A DNA stretch of 64,000 nucleotides from NCBI GenBank assembly GCA_963680875.1, contig OY804580.1, positions 112,099,534-112,163,533 of the forward strand, written 5' to 3'. The position numbers were made by a program, and so were the translations under genes. The DNA comes from Bathymodiolus brooksi. Lineage: Eukaryota > Mollusca > Bivalvia > Mytilida > Modiolidae. The notes under the pieces were generated by a model that was not told the origin of the DNA, searched no databases, and saw only the letters and a list, made by a program, of their open reading frames with translations. This document shows, one piece after another, positions 34,816 to 44,886 of the stretch (positions are counted from its first letter, which is position 1; each line of letters begins with the position of its first letter).

Positions 34816-35429
34816 TGTGTGTTCAATTTGAAATATTTAATTACAAGTATTCTCTTAGATCTGACCTCAAAGTGAGGAAAATAAAACATCAAAAAGGCTG
34901 AAAATGAAAATTCTGATAATAAAATGGCTTTCCTTAAATGAAATATTTGTAACATCATGCTAAAATAATTGGAAATTTAAAATGTTCTTTGATCTGCGTA
35001 AAGTCATATATTTCATTTTTTTAAATTAAAGTAAAATCGTTATTTGTGACAATGATATAAAGAAATGGGTCCTCCGTGTCTAATGTTACTTTGAACCGAA
35101 GAGAGTCATATTGTTCAATAATGTTCAATTTTGTACAATTTATAAAATTATAAAGAACATATATATAACTATCATACTTTATCACACCAAAAAAGATAGT
35201 CTGTTATATCCGTGACGTCATATTTAACTAGATTTATAATTTTCCCTTTATTGTACACTTTATATGGATGGCCCAGTCATGTATTATGAAGATACAAATG
35301 TACATACAATCTTGAATTATACTGCTGTCATACCTTACTGTATCGAATCTGAACGAAGAAACCGAGCATTCGAATTATCAAGTTCATATAACTACTATAA
35401 GCTGTCAAATCTTTCTTCGAGTTAAAAAG
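34816..35429. other. AT-rich stretch, no feature seen
   Basis: About 610 bp, nothing recognised. Confidence 0.5.
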
Positions 35430-35602
35430 CTTTAAAATGCCAAGGAGTAATCAGAAACTGTAAATTGAAGGACAGAAAATGCAGTTCCCAAACGGAAAAT
35501 TGCAAAAGGACAAACTACGATCTACAAAACATTACACAGAAAACTAAAGATGGAGCAACAGGAACCCCAGTAAAAACCGGAAGTGAACTCAGGTGCTTAT
35601 TT
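35430..35602 (+). repeat. Family P copy 7
   Basis: AAAATGCCAAGGAGTAATCA, GAAACTGTAAATTGAAGGAC, AAAAGGACAAACTACGATCT, ACACAGAAAACTAAAGATGG and TAAAAACCGGAAGTGAACTC ending at AGGTGCTTAT. A 69-codon frame over it is a by-product. Confidence 0.78.
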
Positions 35603-36029
35603 AAATTCGACAATACGAGATTATACCGTATTTTATATAGCTATGTATTCCTGCTTTTCATATTTCTATGGTGATTGAAGAAATATATATTTCGATTATT
35701 TGCAGGTCACGAGATGAAAGTAGAATGAATGGAAAAAGTTGAAGTAAAACGATCTGATGATAAACAGGAAGTGTGTCCATCTTATCTCATAGATGTGATG
35801 ATAACGAATGTAGGAGCAAGGGAAGATGACAGGAAATATTAATGAAAACTTGCGGAAGAAGTGACATTTTTGCTGTTCTCGTGTCTGTTCATGAACTTAA
35901 CGAGACGATACAATTTGTCTTATGACGGGTTCGTTTCTATTTGTTTCTTAAACAGAGAAAATATGTTTGATCAAAACACAGAGATATAAAAGACAATCAA
36001 CTTTTGTTACTACAAAGCCAATTTATGTA
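35603..36029. other. AT-rich stretch, no feature seen
   Basis: Nothing recognised over about 430 bp. Confidence 0.5.
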
Positions 36030-36745
36030 TTTTAAAGTAAAGTGCAATTTGATTTGTACTACTAGATATCACACTCCCATGTATTGAACACAAATTCTAT
36101 ATTTCTCTTACTAAACAAAAGATGTGTCATTTAAAGCAAAGAGCAATTCGCCTTTTTAATAGAAAGTACATTTTAACAAAAGAACAATTCACTTTTTAAA
36201 TAGATAGTACATGAATTTTGAAGCAAAGTGCAATTTGTTTTTTTTTTCTAACTAGGAAAAGAAGAAAGTTTGGAAATACCAACAATAGCACATTTTGTAT
36301 CTTAAATGAAAGTGCAATCGATTTGACTTACCAAGTAGCACATGCATTTCAAAGCAAAGAGCAATTCGTTTTTTTTTCTTACTAGACAGTAAATGTAATT
36401 TGAAGCGAGTACAATTAATTGTTCCAACTAGATATCGCATGTATTTTAAAGCAAAGTGCATTCGCTTTTCTTACTAGATAACACGTATCTCTTAAAGCAA
36501 AATACATTCGTTTTTCTTACTACATAGCACATGTCTTTTAAAACAAAATGCATTCGTTTTTCTTACTACATAGCACATGTCTTTTAAAGCAAAATACATT
36601 CGTTTTTCTTACTAGATATCACATGTCTTTTAAAGCAAAATACATTCGTTTTTCTTACTAGATAGCACATGTAATTTAAAGAAAATGCATTCGTTTTTTA
36701 TTCTTGCTATATCAAACCTGTCTTAAAGTAAAATGCAATGCTTTT
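36030..36745. repeat. Decayed 46-bp tandem array
   Basis: The unit contains CATTCGTTTTTCTTACTAGA and TAGCACATGTCTTTTAAAGC. In the right part unit starts are at 36505, 36551, 36597 and 36643, exactly 46 bp apart and nearly identical. The left part (36030-36470) has the same motifs with many substitutions, length differences and extra poly-T. A gradient of this kind is typical of an old array with a more recently homogenised right end. No parent element was recognised. A 69-codon minus-strand frame is an array artefact. Confidence 0.85.
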
Positions 36746-36775
36746 AAGTTTGGACAGGAAAGCACATTATTTTTC

Positions 36776-36836
36776 TTTCCCTTTGTAAGATTGTTCGGAG
36801 TTCGGTAATTTTGTTATTACCCTTATTTATCATAAT
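36776..36836 (-). repeat. Family R copy 2 (end fragment)
   Basis: On the minus strand it reads ATAAGGGTAATAACAAAATT, ACCGAACTCCGAACAATCTT and ACAAAGGGAAA. It is inverted relative to the R copy that starts 88 bp to the right. Confidence 0.75.
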
Positions 36837-36892
36837 TGTTAACTTTCATCAATAATTTGACATAATTTCTAATATAAAATGAGCTCAAAGAA

Positions 36893-37128
36893 CATTTGAA
36901 GATACCAAAGGGGTAATCAGAATTTGTGAATAAGGGTAATAACAAAATTACCGAACTCTGAACAATCTTACAAAGGGAAAGTGAAAACTCATAAGTATAT
37001 AAACAGACAAAATCAGTCAACAACCGGAAAACTGTGAAAACAGTAATGACCCTGAAGCGAAGGACAGACAACACAATGGTCAAATTAAAAAGGGAAAACA
37101 GACAAACATTTTACAAAACACTTATGTC
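36893..37128 (+). repeat. Family P copy 8, split by an R insertion
   Basis: The left part (36893-36923) reads TTGAAGATACCAAAGGGGTA and ATCAGAATTTGTGAA. The right part (37048-37128) reads GCGAAGGACAGACAACACAA and TGGTCAAATTAAAAAGGG. Ordinary P copies run CGTAAATCGAAGGACAGACA without a break, so removal of 36924-37047 restores continuity. Confidence 0.8.
36924..37047 (+). mobile_element. Family R copy 3, inserted in a P copy
   Basis: It begins TAAGGGTAATAACAAAATTA and continues CCGAACTCTGAACAATCTTA, ATAAACAGACAAAATCAGTC, AACCGGAAAACTGTGAAAAC and GTAATGACCCTGAA. Its insertion into P shows that R is itself mobile or was mobilised. A possible 4-bp target duplication TGAA lies at the two junctions, which is too short to be decisive. 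Confidence 0.65.
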
Positions 37129-37224
37129 CGACCGTTTCAAATAAGCACTATTTTTACCGACGGGTGTGCTCGACTTGTTCCTCAAGTGAGACTGTTCACT
37201 AGTATTTACATACGCCCGGTTGCT

Positions 37225-37300
37225 TCTCTGAAACCTCTTGACTACGTCTTTCATTAAACCTGAACGCCCCGATATAACTGTAAATGGAAGCGATAGAGTA
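37225..37300 (+). mobile_element. Strongly decayed SINE-B tail (tentative)
   Basis: CTTTCATTAAACCTGAACGC and CCCGATATAACTGTAAATGG resemble the SINE-B segment AATAAAACTGACCGCCACGA / TATAACTGAAATATTG. The rest is too diverged to align by eye. Confidence 0.35.
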
Positions 37301-37354
37301 AAAACAAATACAACACCATCAGAATAGTCTCAAATAGTATGAAGAAATAGTTTG

Positions 37355-37437
37355 ATCGTTGTTTGTCTTTTGTACTTCGTGTTGTATGTTTTTCTTCGAT
37401 ATACGGATTCTGATTACCTCTCTGGTATCTTCAAACT
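37355..37437 (-). repeat. Family P copy 9 (terminal fragment)
   Basis: On the minus strand it reads TTTGAAGATACCAGAGAGGT, AATCAGAATCCGTATATCGA, AGAAAAACATACAACACGAA and GTACAAAAGACAAAC. This is the first 80 bp of P. Confidence 0.78.
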
Positions 37438-38257
37438 CTTCGTAATAATAGTTATATCCAGATTATGAATTAATACTATGAAACAGTGTCGTTTTATCCC
37501 TATCTTTACTAGTACATGAACAATAGCAAGTAGCATTTAAACATACAGTTAATATTTAAATAAAAACAAAAATACCACGGTCTCCAAACAGTTCTAAGAA
37601 TCACCCACGGTGATAAATACATCATTTTGTTTAGACCATTTGGCTTACTTATTGACGAAGACTGTTAATTTGATTGGCTTTCCAATCTTTCGAAGTTGAT
37701 TACGGTGATCCCCAGAACGCCTCTGAGCACTAACTGATATATCTACTTTTTGTTCTATGATTAATTTTTATTACAAATATGATTATCTTTGACCCAGTAT
37801 AAAAATAAGAATTCCAAAATTAAATTTTCATTATAATCTTCATATTAGTTTCTGCTGGTACTTGCACAGTTGAAATATGTTTTCTAACTTTATCAGATAA
37901 TCAATGACAGCGAAAACATATTTCTAAAATCCAGAAAAAGCAATAAATGGCTTCAGATAATAATGAGGTGTCTTTGTTAATTTACTGTACTAAGGACAAA
38001 GCCATTTTTCAGACTTTGTAACTCTAGTTTCTACAGCATCATCTCTTCAGAATATCATAGATTAGCGGTAGGATAGATTACTGAGTTTATTGGATATTAA
38101 ATAAATAATTATATGGTGTACTTTGTTACAGCAAAACTAATCTGTCATGTCGTTTTGTAAGAGTACATGAATGTAGAATTATAGACTTTAAGCTGTAATA
38201 AATATACAACATCTTTTATTACGGTAATTCAAGTTCACGTTTTGTATTTTATTCTGA
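37438..38257. other. AT-rich stretch with a faint family S trace
   Basis: Around 37640-37735 TTGGCTTTCCAATCTTTCGA, TCCCCAGAACGCC and GCACTAA match family S landmarks in order, but the core is destroyed (GGTGATCC in place of CTGATGAAGG). Nothing else was recognised. Confidence 0.5.
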
Positions 38258-38427
38258 TTCAACCCACCATTTCTTTAGAAATGCCTGTACCAAGTCAGGG
38301 TCATTACGGTTTTCACAGTTTTCCGGTTGTTGACTGATTTTGTCTGTTTATATACTTATGAGTTTTGACTTTCCCTTTGTAAGATTGTTCGGAGTTCGGT
38401 AATTTTGTTATTACCCTTATTCTCTAT
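38258..38427 (-). repeat. Family R copy 4
   Basis: On the minus strand it reads AATAAGGGTAATAACAAAAT, TACCGAACTCCGAACAATCT, CATAAGTATATAAACAGACA, AACCGTAATGACCCTGACTT, GGTACAGGCATTTCTAAAGA and AATGGTGGGTTGAATC. It is close to the copies at 31365 and 36924. Its right edge lies about 15 bp from a Q copy. Confidence 0.8.
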
Positions 38428-38442
38428 TATTGAAAAGTTCTT

Positions 38443-38522
38443 AATAAATGTTAGAGAAAACCGAAGAGGTCATCAAAAATGAAAGAAAATAATCGAGAGA
38501 CACATGCAACATTAGGGGAAAA
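38443..38522 (+). repeat. Family Q copy 6 (5' fragment)
   Basis: AATAAATGTTAGAGAAAACC, GAAGAGGTCATCAAAAATGA, AATCGAGAGACACATGCAAC and ATTAGGGG. Confidence 0.7.
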
Positions 38523-38578
38523 GGCTGAACTAGCCGACATATATGTCAGAATAACCTCCACTTTCAGCCAAGAGTAAG

Positions 38579-38672
38579 AACAAATAAACGTTAGAGAAAA
38601 CCGAAAGGGTAATTAAAAAGAATGAACAATCCAGAGACACTGACAACATCGGGTACACAAGACAGGGAAAAT
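38579..38672 (+). repeat. Family Q copy 7 (5' fragment)
   Basis: AACAAATAAACGTTAGAGAA, AACCGAAAGGGTAATTAAAA, TGAACAATCCAGAGACACTG and ACAACATCGGGTACACAAGA. It stops soon after the unit that is amplified in copy 3. Copies 6 and 7 lie in direct orientation about 136 bp apart, so this may be a partial tandem duplication of the Q start. Confidence 0.75.
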
Positions 38673-40887
38673 ATACATGTACAACAGCGAAAGATGATCA
38701 AAATATATTATTGAGCAACACTGCATCGTTATTTATTATTCTGTGTTATCAGGAAGTGTCCAATTTCAATAGTTTTCCCCTCGTTTAATTAAGATAAAAA
38801 GCCGCGTTCGCTTAAGTAGACTTAAGCTTGAATAATCCATTCGCATGACACTTAACATTTTTGTTTTTGCTTGTTTGCTTGGTTTTAAAATTTTGTTTTT
38901 AATTATTGCATGTCCTCATATAAGTTCATATATTGAAGAAGACGTTTCTAAGTTGTGAATCGTGTGTCCTATCCATTTCCTTATTTATTTTTATACAATG
39001 AAATATGCTTAAAGTAATGCCGCACGTATTCTAATTTCTTTACTAATTTAATATATTGTTCCGTTCTATTATTCATTTTCACAGTTGCTGTTTTCCCTGC
39101 GCTGATTTTTATTGTGTTGTGAAATGTCCTCTAATTGGTGTTTTACCCACAATGGTATTATACAAGAACAGCTGAACTTATAGGACTTTTATGATGACTA
39201 ATAGCTTTAGGTACAACTGTATTGTTTTTTTCATATTCAATATAAAATATGACTTTCTGGCATCCTAATATCGTGATGTGTCAGAAACGATCAATATTTA
39301 ATTAATATGTAAAACACCCAATGTGTCGGACGGTACTTTTAGTGCCTATTTATAACATATAGTTGTGAAAATTGGAAATTTTGATCTGTGGGTGAAATAT
39401 CATTTAGAAATAAAACTTGAAATAGATGCCCATATGCTTCTATCAATCAAATTCGTCTAATTGTTAAAACGCCACTTAGTAGAAAGTGAACAAATGTCTA
39501 TGGGGATTTCGGTTTCTATGGTTATATTACCGGATCTACACTGCCTTCGTGGAAAATTTAATTGTTACTGTTAATGATGCACTATGTTTGTTATAATTAT
39601 CAGAATGTTTGGACAGAAACATTCGGTCATTTTGTAAACATACAGCAATTTCAAATTCCATTCAATAAATTTCTGAAAGAACCCAACACATATGTTTTGT
39701 GCAAGATGAAAAAAAGATCTGTTTGAGAAATGGTCTTAACGTCGTATTAGTTAATGAGGTTCTTGTATTTCTTGGAAAGTTAATTCAACATAATGTTATG
39801 TGAGAACATTTACTGATATCTTAATAACGTTAGCGATACGAAAGGGTTAAAGAGTCCATCTGGATACAAAAACATATAAGATATAAACCGAAAGATAAAA
39901 CAAAAGGACATAATTGACCAATGTTCTCCATATATGACACTCGTCGTTGGCTTTTATTTTCTCACACATTGCATCAAATACATACACAGAATTAAATGAG
40001 GATATTGTTTATACGATAACTTGTATTACTACTATCCCCAGGAAAGTATGAAACAAGCGATTCGTTGCTAGTTTTGTAACACGGACGTACCAGTTTTAGG
40101 AACATCTATTAACTTTGATTAATGCGTGTATATCTGTTATAATTCAGTACAAAATGGTGAGAAAACCATGGTATTGTTGTTTTTATAAACAATCACTGGT
40201 TAACGACAAGTGTTTTAACAAGTATTTTCTGATTGAAGTTTCATATTAACTTATAGCACCATTTGTATCACGATTGCTGTAATATTCGATTTAAAATAGC
40301 ATGCATTTACATCATGATAGCACACAAGATAATAAAGCTGGCATCTAATGTTCTCTGTGTTATAAATAAAACATTAAATATTGAATTGATGATACAAACC
40401 TTAAAATATGTCAACCGTTTTACAGAGAATTCGACCATTACTATGCATGAGGATGCTTGCAAGTGATAACTCTGTTAATCCCTTTGTACTTGTTGTATAG
40501 TGTTGTAGGTAATGTATAATGTATGAGATCAACAGCCAGCAAATTGTTTCTATCCTCGTAAGATTTGTCTGTATATGTATATGGCTATACAGCGACATCT
40601 AAATAAATGATGTATTACTGTCTACAAAGCAAAAACAATATCCCCAGACATTCATGAACAAGGCATGGAAACAAACGCTATTAATAAAAATAATAAAAGG
40701 AAGAAAAGGGGATTAACAAGTTTGTGATTGATTATTGCACAACTTTAAATGAACAGCATTTTGTGGCTATATTCGTAACCAGAGCAAGCAATAAATCAAC
40801 AGGTTGGAAAAACAAGGTAAAATTGAGATGGATCTGTGGATGAAAATTTCATTGTCATATCTTGAGAACCAGAGTTAACCCCCAATT
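38673..40887. other. Unique AT-rich sequence, no feature seen
   Basis: About 2.2 kb, the longest stretch in the window without recognised repeats. Reading frames do not exceed 67 codons and show no recognisable motif. No splice-linked exon pair stood out. If any host single-copy sequence exists in this window it is probably here, but I cannot support a gene. Confidence 0.5.
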
Positions 40888-41052
40888 TTAATGGAGTTCG
40901 TGTTGCTTGATCTTTAGTTTTATGTGTAGTGTTTTGTAGATCAATGTTTGTCTTGTCGTTCTGTTGGTCATTGTATTGTCTGTCATTGTATTCTCTGACC
41001 TTGGCTTCTGATTCTGATTCTGATTACTCCTGTGGAATCTTCAATCTTTATG
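40888..41052 (-). repeat. Family P copy 10
   Basis: On the minus strand it reads GATTGAAGATTCCACAGGAG, TAATCAGAATCAGAATCAGA, GACAATACAATGACCAACAG, AACGACAAGACAAACATTGA, TCTACAAAACACTACACATA, AAACTAAAGATCAAGCAACA and CGAACTCC. A GATTCT repeat (three units near 41007-41024) and a short duplication of TGTATTGTCTGTCAT are copy-specific. Confidence 0.78.
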
Positions 41053-41058
41053 TAAATA

Positions 41059-41112
41059 GATACAATGTATCTAATTTTGATTATGGATACAATGTATCTA
41101 ATTTTGATTTGG
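41059..41112. repeat. 27-bp direct duplication
   Basis: GATACAATGTATCTAATTTT followed by GATT occurs at 41059 and again at 41086, a two-copy tandem repeat. Confidence 0.8.
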
Positions 41113-41825
41113 TCTTAAGTTAACTACCATAACGTTTTAATTTTGTTATATTTCTGAAGAACATGACATTCTTCCAATAGCTTCTCGCTGTTCTCACTCA
41201 CATCCAACTTTTTTCTTCTTTAAATACACCTAACTGTACAGAGCTTGTGGTGGTTAAATTTTAGTTAACACTGTACTTCCAACTATTTGATAGTTTGCTT
41301 TTTTTATTGATCCAAGGTGTTTATTTTTCAATAAAGATTATACATTTGTATTTTGAATGATACTATAATAGGTAGTTTGCAGTATAAACATTTTAAGACT
41401 ACATTACAATTAGAGTTAATCAGTTTTCACGACTGCAACTTGACGGTCACTACGCATGCAAACATTATATTAAATCGGATCATTTACATGACCCAAAGCA
41501 CATTATGTAACAAATATATAACAAGTTCCTACAACTAATATTGCTTTATATACCATGGGACATACGAGTACGAATAGGAATCCGTCTGAATACATGACTG
41601 TATATGTAGCTATGTCATAATGTTATCAGCAACAACACTGACACAAATTAGCTATCCTCAGCATTTATATGTAAAAACAACAAATAAATAATTGAGAGGA
41701 AATGGTAATATGTGGGTCACAGTCAAAGCTATTAAAGGGCTTGATAACAAAACATGTTGATGTACATTGCAGGAACGGCTTTGTGAGTACCTATATGCAC
41801 CCATGGTTTTATGATGGAGTCATTA
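41113..41825. other. AT-rich stretch, no feature seen
   Basis: Nothing recognised over about 710 bp. Confidence 0.5.
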
Positions 41826-41952
41826 CTCATCTTTTTTATGTCTTGTTTTTACTTTGCTTGTCTTAGTTCTGCGTCTTATGCCCAATGCTGCCCGTGTCTC
41901 TGTATTGTCCATTCTTGATTGCCCTTCGGTTTTCTCTGACGTTTGTTTTATA
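41826..41952 (-). repeat. Family Q copy 8 (5' part)
   Basis: On the minus strand it reads ATAAAACAAACGTCAGAGAA, AACCGAAGGGCAATCAAGAA, TGGACAATACAGAGACACGG, GCAGCATTGGGCATAAGACG and CAGAACTAAGACAAGCAAAG. It is placed head-to-head with a P copy about 25 bp away. Confidence 0.75.
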
Positions 41953-41977
41953 TTACAAGGTTTGATATTCAACAGTT

Positions 41978-42122
41978 TCAAGAGTAATTTGAAGAAACGA
42001 AAGGTACAATCAAAAACCGTAAATCGAAGAGAGACAAACAACACAAAATTGAAAAAAAAGTCAAACAGTGATCCACCAAACACCACAAAAATAAACCATA
42101 GACCGAGCAGCACAACTTGTGT
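41978..42122 (+). repeat. Family P copy 11
   Basis: AGTAATTTGAAGAAACGAAA, GGTACAATCAAAAACCGTAA, ATCGAAGAGAGACAAACAAC, AAAGTCAAACAGTGATCCAC, CAAACACCACAAAAATAAAC and CATAGACCGAGCAGCACAAC. The AGTCAAACAGTG and ACCACAAA(A)ATAAA features are shared with the left flank of the large 49-bp array, so this copy belongs to the same P subfamily as the array's parent. Confidence 0.78.
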
Positions 42123-42149
42123 TTGATTTTATTGCCTCTACATACTATT

Positions 42150-42228
42150 AAGTTATTTTGGCTCTCTAACCTTCTGACTTTGAACGTGCATGATGAATGA
42201 ACTTCAGAAGCGCATCGTGTAAATTAAA
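42150..42228 (+). repeat. Family S copy 6
   Basis: TTATTTTGGCTCTCTAACCT, TCTGACTTTGAACGTGCATG, ATGAATGAACTTCAGAAGCG and CATCGTGTAAATTAAATT. The core reads ATGATGA and GAAG, so both invariant strings carry substitutions. Confidence 0.55.
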
Positions 42229-43155
42229 TTATATTCGACTATTACCAACAAAAATAAGAAGTACTGATAATGTTAGTTACACAGTTTCATGTCAGCTAAT
42301 TAACACTGGCTATGGATCGTTGTCACGGATTTATGCCAGCATAAATGTTGATCCACATACAAAATGTTTTCAAAGAACATAACAGAATATGTAGAAGGCA
42401 AAGTGAAAAGTGTTATGTCAACATGTAACAGAAGAAAACATGCAATTGTAGATTTGAAAAGCGCCTCGTCAATGAAAATGAGATCTTATAATTAATTTGT
42501 GATTATAAATACACTGCTTATAGTTTTATCTGGGTGATCTGTTTGTAATAACATTTCTTCCGCTTCGGGTGTATTCTGGTTACGTCATACAATGCAACAT
42601 GTGAGTATTGTTTTATTCTTTTGGTGGAGACAGACATGAACTATAAGCATGGAACCCTGAAGCGACCGCTACATATAATGAAACTGATAAGATGTCTCGG
42701 TATGTTTTAGTAGACATTGTTCTGATATGCCTAAACAAATTAAGAATTCCACAAAAAAATATCCCCATGACTACGATGTCGTACTTATAATTAACATGTA
42801 ACTAAAAAAAACTATAGCAAACATTTCTTTTCTATATTCCTTTCTAAAGGTGACAATGTTCCCTCAAACCACGAAAATTGATTTCCACGACTTTAAATGA
42901 AATCACAGTATGGAAATTTAAAAATTTTATCAATGTTATATATTTTCCTTGGCAAAAGTTCAGGAATATCATCGTCAGACAGATTATATATTTTAACAGA
43001 AATCCTGCGAGCGAATTACAAAAGAACTTATTTATAAAGAAATTCGTCTCCAGAGTAATAAGTAGAGAGATTTTCTGGACAAAATGGACAATCGAGATAT
43101 GAGAATAACATTTTGATATAAAAAAAAAAAAGAAGAAAGAAAAAAGGAGATATTT
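42229..43155. other. AT-rich stretch, no feature seen
   Basis: About 930 bp without recognised families. Reading frames reach 74 codons but show no motif. Confidence 0.5.
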
Positions 43156-43201
43156 AATTTAGTACTGTCTGGAATAATGTTTATTAGGTACGCTCATGTC
43201 A
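43156..43201 (-). repeat. Family S copy 7
   Basis: On the minus strand it reads GACATGAGCGTACCTAATAA, ACATTATTCCAGACAGTACT and AAATTAAA. The core is CTAATAA in place of CTGATGA. Confidence 0.5.
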
Positions 43202-44088
43202 AATCACTGGAGAGCAGAATGACTGAAGTCTTTGGATGCAAATAAACCAAAATGCTTAAAAATGATAGCCAGAATCTGCTATGGTTGCCTATGCCTTAGA
43301 GACATAATAATAAAATAAGAAATAGAAAGTTTTTTTTTTTAACTGTGCTATAGAACGCTATCTATTTGTAAAAATTTGAATTTTGCTTAATATTTCATAA
43401 GTATGAATTGAAAAGTCGAAAGGCTCGTGAAGTTTGCCTATAATTAACATCACATCTCATGCTGTTTGTATAGCAGAAATTAAAGATGGTTCACGTTCTT
43501 ATGGAAAGAATAGAACTGTTTATGATTGATATCAGAGAAAAAAACAGATATGTTAAAAAATACACTTAAATCTATATTTAAAAATGTTTTGAAATTTCAA
43601 ACGGAAAAATATTTGGTGTATTGCAGTTGATGTTCGATGGTCGATAATCAGTACCGGATTACGATTATGTAGGCGCATGGACTACAAATTCTGTGAAGCT
43701 CCAGGAGTTCATTGATAATTAACAAAAGCACGAACTACGGATTTATTCTTTTTAAAGAGATTATTCAGTATACTTCCATAGTGTATATACAAAGTAAGAA
43801 ACTCTTTACAATTAATTTCACTTAAATTCTGGAGGCACTCGGCTGACAGAGGCCTCTGGGCTGTAGTCCATAAAGCCCATGCATTGGTCCGGCACTGTCA
43901 ATAGTAGCCATACATTCCTAACAACAATTATATTAAAATTATGTAATATTGTGTTTCTCTTTCATCATTGTATAGAAATGCGACGACATAGATTATAAGC
44001 ATAATTCATAAACATTCGAAAAGATACCCATGCTCCCTACTAGACGTTGTTTTTCTTTTTATATTTCCTTCTATTGTAACAATATAAG
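43202..44088. other. AT-rich stretch, no feature seen
   Basis: About 890 bp. A more GC-balanced patch at 43830-43915 has no recognisable identity. Confidence 0.5.
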
Positions 44089-44103
44089 TCTTATTCAGAC
44101 AAT

Positions 44104-44416
44104 GGGGCCCCGGGTGGCTCAATGAGTTAGGTAGTTGTAGGGCCCGGGTGGCTCAATGAGTTAGGTAGTTGGATTACCTAGCAACTCATACAAGCCTATC
44201 ACCAATACGGCGTGGGTTCGCACCCGGCTTTGTAAATTAAAAAAAGTGTGCACTCGACTCGCAGCCGCAAGTGATAAAGCTTACCAGTTACTAACCCATG
44301 GTCGGTGGTTCTCTCCGGGTACTCCGGCTTCTTCCACCACTAAAACTGGTCGCCATGATATAGCTGAAATATTGCTGGAAGTGGCGTTAAACACAATAAA
44401 ATCAAATAAAATCAAA
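44104..44416 (+). mobile_element. SINE-A copy 3 (complete, young, duplicated head)
   Basis: A perfect 15-bp target-site duplication, TCTTATTCAGACAAT, lies at 44089-44103 and 44417-44431. The body follows the SINE-A order with an intact B-box-like GTGGGTTCGCACCCGGC, GTGATAAAGCTTACCAGTTA, GGTGGTTCTCTCCGGGTACT, CATGATATAGCTGAAATATT and GTGGCGTTAAACAC, then a tail of AATAAAATCAAATAAAATCA type. The 5' head (GCCCCGGGTGGCTCAATGAG, TTAGGTAGTTG) occurs twice in direct succession, at about 44107-44139 and 44140-44172, so two A boxes precede one B box. The long perfect duplication and good boxes make this the youngest SINE in the window. Confidence 0.95.
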
Positions 44417-44431
44417 TCTTATTCAGACAAT

Positions 44432-44886
44432 AATAAGAAAGACACGATATTGTAATTCAAAGATATTGTCATAACGTACTCTTGTGTACAGATGCAATAT
44501 TGATATAGTGATGATGGAAAATAATTATTTATTTTCTGATAATAAAAGATAATTAAAAGAAAACTGAAATTATAGGCTGTGGAAACTGAAAAGTCGCAGT
44601 AAATTTACATATATCAAATGACCATTAATGATATGTTCAAATTTCAATGTCACATTCAAAGTATTTTTCCGTTTCAGTGTCCGAACAGAAAGGTCATGTT
44701 CAAATATTTTTATCAATTTAGATTTTAGTGCACGAACGACAATTTATAATTTCCGTTTTGTTTCTTCTGATATTTAAAAATGCTGCGAGGGTCGATAAAG
44801 GCATGTGGCAACACTTTTCTTGGCGTCATATGTAGTTAGTAAAAATATAAGATAAACAATTACTTCAGCTGTAACACCATAATGTA
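44432..44886. other. AT-rich stretch, no feature seen
   Basis: About 455 bp to the edge of the 22-bp array. It matches none of the dispersed families, so this array has no visible parent element on its left. Confidence 0.5.
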
